Below are positions 59,215-62,536 of a stretch of DNA of 62,536 bases, in pieces. This DNA is from Stentor coeruleus (Eukaryota > Ciliophora > Heterotrichea > Heterotrichida > Stentoridae), in assembly GCA_001970955.1 (NCBI GenBank), contig MPUH01000355.1:1-62536 (forward strand), in the 5' to 3' direction. How positions within the stretch are numbered: the stretch's first letter is position 1; each line of letters begins with the position of its first letter. Position numbers and translations under genes: made by a program. The notes below the pieces were generated by a model, which did no database searches, had not been told where the DNA came from, and was given only the letters and a program-made list of their open reading frames with translations.

Positions 59215-60285
59215 CTATTTCTTGCCCCTTTTTTTATTAGCTCTATTTGTAAGGTACATCCCTACAGCGAAATAATCAGTTGATGGCCTTTGAGGTTTAT
59301 TAGAATATGCTAATGGACTGTTTATTCTCCTTTCATCTTTTCCAGGTGAGCTGTAATGAGCTGGTTGCTTGCTTCTAGAAGGACTTGTCCTAGGCGATCC
59401 AAGTATCGAATTGTTTTTACTAGTTGGGATACTGAGGAAATGCTGGCTTCTTCTACTTTTCGACGGTGCAGGAGGTTGAGGTGGTGTCAACCAAGCTATA
59501 AGTAATTCTTTTCCATCAAGAGTATAAAGTTTATTCACATGATCAGTCAACGTTGAAAGAATTTTCTCATTCTGATTAATCAAATGGTCATATTTTGTAA
59601 TATACATCTCATGGAAACTCATCAAATCATAAATCCACTGTCCAACAATTTTCACTTCACCATTGCTTATCCCTTCAGGTCCTTCAAGATCATACCAGCG
59701 AGTATGAACAATTTGATCTGAAAAACTATCGAGTTCTATAAAAAAACTTCCAATAAACTCAGGATTTGAATCATCATCCCAAACTTCGACTTCAATAATA
59801 TGAGTTTTGTTTTGTACAGAAATAGATACTTGGACATTCCATACAGGATCAGCAGTATCTGGAATAACACTTGATGTATGGATAAGTTTTTCATCGCATT
59901 TTACGGTGAAAAATGGGTCAGCGGTGTTGTTAGTGTTCATTGCTGGAAGTTCACGAGCTTCTTCAATACAAAGATTTATATGACTTTCTCTTATGTTGTT
60001 GTTACCTGATTCAATGAGTTGGTCATAATTAGCCATATGCATTCTTTTTTTCACTTTGTATTGGTTGATTTGATATTTGAGGAATTCTTCTTGGTCGTGT
60101 AGTCTAGTGATTTCCCCTTGATAAGCGTCTAGGACATCAGAAAAATAGACTGAGCTTGGAAGCATGTCTGTATTAACTTCTTGTCCAAGATATTTTTTCA
60201 GAGCTCTGGTTGTAAAACAGCTACCACCACCGGCTATTTCTGCGTGAATTTTTTCAAGTTGCTTAATTCGCCCTCTGCTACTCAT
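59215..60285 (-). CDS. C2-domain protein
   Basis: This encodes 356 residues. An N-terminal helical part (~1-105) is followed by a C2 domain at ~112-220 (L-C-I-E-E-A-R-E-L-P, T-A-D-P-F-F-T-V, D-P-V-W-N, V-W-D-D-D-S-N-P-E-F-I-G). Of the usual Ca2+-binding Asp positions, those in T-A-D-P and D-D-D-S are present, so Ca2+-dependent membrane binding is likely. The C-terminal ~90 residues are basic and Ser/Pro-rich. It is convergent with the transporter gene, the two stops being 13 bases apart, so their 3' UTRs must overlap or be minimal. Confidence 0.88.
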   Translation of the reverse strand: MSSRGRIKQLEKIHAEIAGGGSCFTTRALKKYLGQEVNTDMLPSSVYFSDVLDAYQGEITRLHDQEEFLKYQINQYKVKKRMHMANYDQLIESGNNNIRESHINLCIEEARELPAMNTNNTADPFFTVKCDEKLIHTSSVIPDTADPVWNVQVSISVQNKTHIIEVEVWDDDSNPEFIGSFFIELDSFSDQIVHTRWYDLEGPEGISNGEVKIVGQWIYDLMSFHEMYITKYDHLINQNEKILSTLTDHVNKLYTLDGKELLIAWLTPPQPPAPSKSRRSQHFLSIPTSKNNSILGSPRTSPSRSKQPAHYSSPGKDERRINSPLAYSNKPQRPSTDYFAVGMYLTNRANKKRGKK

Positions 60286-60562
60286 TTTATTATTATTATG
60301 CCAATGTTTACACTTGTAAGATCAATTAATGGGATAATAATAAATTAGAGAATAAGGTGTGTGAATTGTATTTATTTTGTAAGAAATCATATTTTCATAA
60401 CTAATAAAATTTATGCCTTATCTATAACTGCATATGTTTTAAAGCATGTTTTGATTACTAATTATTTTTTTAAAACTATTACTGTATATAATAACCATTT
60501 TTATACATTCATATTTAATATATAATTTAAACATGCAAATTTTATAGAATAGGATTTATAAT

Positions 60563-61492
60563 ATGAGTACATGCTTTTCTACTGGATGCAATGAAAAACC
60601 TGCTTTTCGATGCAAATGTACTAATCCAGAAACTTATATCTGCATTAATCATTTAGGAATTCACTCTATGAAAGGAACACATATGCCTGAGCCTCTTATA
60701 GGAATTTCATCAACAACTGAAAAATCTTCACTTATTCATAAGCTAAACTATTCATTAAATTACTTAACTGAAATGCAAAATACAGTAGTTAGGACATCAA
60801 AAGTTTTGATAAACTATATCAAAAAAGAGATCACAAAATTCTCTTTAGAAATTCAAGGAAGAAAAGCAGAATATATTAAGATCTTAACTCTTATCAACAC
60901 CCAGCAAGGACTTATTAAAAATAAAGATTATGAACATCTTCAGAACCAAAAATACTACAATTCCAAAACTTTGTGTGAAAATATATACAGACATGCTGCA
61001 AGAAAATATTCAGAACTCCTAGAATCAATATCAATGCATTTGTTTTTAAGGTATCAAAAATCATACCCTGAAGCAAGTGACTTAAAGTTAACATTTTCAG
61101 TTTGTGATATGAATCGTATTGATACTTCCTTAAAATGTGCTGAATGCCAACAAATTAAACTTAACAACGAATTTTCTGCAAGTAATCCTAATAATATCTG
61201 CGAATTATGCTTAGGAATTTTTACTCCAGAAACATGGAATCCTCCTCCTCCAAATTATTTTTATCCACCACCACCTGGGCATCATCCTCCACCACCACCT
61301 GGAAATCGTCCTCCACCACCTGGACATCATCCTCCACCACCACCTGGGCATTATCCTCCACCACCTGGAAATCATCCTCCTCCACCACCACCTGGACATT
61401 ATCCTCCTCCACCTCCTCATCATTTCTATCAACCTCCTCCAATGCAAAAATGTCCTCCACATATTAGGCCAATATGCCCTTTTCAGTTATAA
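60563..61492 (+). CDS. B-box-like zinc protein with PPPPG-H proline-rich tail
   Basis: This encodes 309 residues. The first 40 hold a Cys/His cluster (C-F-S-T-G-C, C-K-C, Y-I-C-I-N-H-L-G-I-H) like the B-box/zinc-binding heads common in Stentor proteins. A helical middle (~50-200) follows. A second CxxC pair (C-A-E-C, C-E-L-C) lies at ~193-217. The last ~85 residues are imperfect P-P-P-P-G-H/N-x repeats rich in His and Tyr. Polyproline of this kind binds profilin, SH3 or WW domains, pointing to actin or membrane scaffolding. Antisense frames over the tail are artefacts of the repeat. Confidence 0.8.
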   Translation: MSTCFSTGCNEKPAFRCKCTNPETYICINHLGIHSMKGTHMPEPLIGISSTTEKSSLIHKLNYSLNYLTEMQNTVVRTSKVLINYIKKEITKFSLEIQGRKAEYIKILTLINTQQGLIKNKDYEHLQNQKYYNSKTLCENIYRHAARKYSELLESISMHLFLRYQKSYPEASDLKLTFSVCDMNRIDTSLKCAECQQIKLNNEFSASNPNNICELCLGIFTPETWNPPPPNYFYPPPPGHHPPPPPGNRPPPPGHHPPPPPGHYPPPPGNHPPPPPPGHYPPPPPHHFYQPPPMQKCPPHIRPICPFQL

Positions 61493-62536
61493 GGTTAGGA
61501 TAATTAGGATTATTATTGAATATTTATATGTTTGAAAATAGTTTATATGTGGTCGCTTATAATAATCCTAGTATTTATGATGTAATGTATCAAGATTTTG
61601 ATGATATTAAATTTGTGATTTGATTTAATTGATTGAGTTAATGTATATGGATTTTAGGAATATTAGTTTAAAATTTACTGGATATAATTGCAATATAATT
61701 ACAATATAACTTGTATTTATTATCATCAATTTTTGGTTATGTTTTGATTAATTTTTATTTGATGAGCATACTTAATTTATAATAGCAAATCAATTGATTA
61801 TTATAAATACTTATATTTTGTATTTCTATGTATAACTCATTAAGAAATTACTTAAAAAAAAATACTCATCAATATCATTATCAATTCGTCTTAAATATAA
61901 ACTCTTAATTATCTAATATTTAAATAATCTCCAAACTTTTCTTGATAAATTATATCAGCTCTTTAAACAAAACAGATACTTGCATAATGTGTTAATTATT
62001 GAAGAGAAACTATATACAGCATCGTACAGAAATCTAATAATCCCTATATTACTTTAATAAAAATGATACTAAAAGTATTACTGAGAAAATATTTTAGAAT
62101 GAATTTCACTATTCCAAATAATTTAAGGGTTTATATAATCAACCGATAAATAATATTTTATTCTCTCCTTATCAGTTTCTTATCAACTAGCCACCTCTAT
62201 ATTACAAATTCCTTCAGCACTTTAAAATTTTTTTTGAGAATCTCAGTCAAAATGAAACATATGAAACTTTACAAAAAATTCATTTCCTCATAAACAATTG
62301 TTTTTGAAATGAATATCAAGCTTTTTTATAATATTCTTGAGTTTAATCTTCTTGATTTATATAGTTTTTCTTGCTAAGATCTATATCATAAATTAAATTA
62401 TTATTTTATATAAGACCGGGCAGGACATGAAAGATCAGAGAACAAAAGCACAAGATACCAATTATAGATAATAATATATAAAAATAAAGAAAAGATTATA
62501 AAAAGTATATTGTTATTTATAGTTAGAATTGTGATG
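61493..62536. other. AT-rich right end of window
   Basis: No intact gene was seen. Around 62170-62310 short plus-strand stretches look weakly coding (E-N-L-S-Q-N-E-T-Y-E-T-L-Q-K) but are too brief to claim. A gene may begin beyond the window. Confidence 0.35.

Noticed and set aside
61207..61467. Antisense and shifted ORFs (Trp/Arg-rich, Val/Glu-rich) over the proline-rich tail
   Set aside because: They exist only because CCTCCACCA repeats lack stops in several frames.
1..62536. CRISPR array, rRNA operon, riboswitch or phage-like block
   Set aside because: No regularly spaced repeats, no rRNA-like sequence and no bacterial gene clusters were seen; the genes are eukaryotic with spliceosomal introns.

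Overview
This window is macronuclear DNA from a heterotrich ciliate, most likely Stentor (S. coeruleus or a close relative). The evidence is internal. Every intact gene reads in the standard code with TAA, TAG and TGA as stops. The DNA is very AT-rich and the genes sit close together. Where a reading frame stops early, removing a 15- or 16-nt GT...AG intron restores it; seven such introns were found, all with an A six bases from the 3' end. Introns this short combined with the standard code are known from Stentor. Gene content is ciliate-like: many coiled-coil, IQ, TPR and SHIPPO-type cytoskeletal proteins, a tubulin-deglutamylase-type carboxypeptidase, an HPt protein and a divergent ankyrin-type protein.

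Layout. 0-10 kb: a LITAF-like protein, an R2R3 Myb factor and an HPt phosphotransfer protein, separated by long spacers that hold decayed genes. 9.5-20.8 kb: a prenylatable casein kinase 1, two coiled-coil or low-complexity proteins, the ribosome-biogenesis factor Esf2/ABT1, a seven-TM protein, an ankyrin-type gene with a one-base frame break, and a secreted GH1 glucosidase. 21-36 kb: a myristoylatable TH1-like protein, a tyrosine phosphatase with a WED loop, coiled-coil proteins, a very acidic single-pass membrane protein, and a 947-residue fusion of an aminotransferase-V/desulfurase, a C2H2 finger and a TtcA-like PP-loop enzyme. 36.7-50.8 kb: mitochondrial uS17, a PWWP-PHD chromatin reader, tRNA-Thr(UGU), a small RING protein, a divergent pair whose shared promoter has been duplicated, SHIPPO and TPR/IQ proteins, and a tesmin/LIN54-type CRC protein. 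51.9-61.5 kb: a multi-pass membrane RING ligase, a cytosolic carboxypeptidase, a fossil ISXO2/Merlin transposase, an amino-acid transporter, a C2 protein, and a zinc-binding protein with a proline-rich tail.

Two themes stand out. First, much of the spacer DNA is not featureless: reading broken frames by eye reveals about ten decayed genes, carrying all three stop codons plus frameshifts. One is a DDE transposase and two come from a tandem copy of a divergent promoter. Second, eight single-N positions are each flanked by direct copies of about 40-143 bp, some with base differences. These look like unmerged contig ends, and they distort four gene models.

No genes form bacterial-style operons. 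Neighbours are mostly unrelated in function, and the close spacing reflects general compactness.
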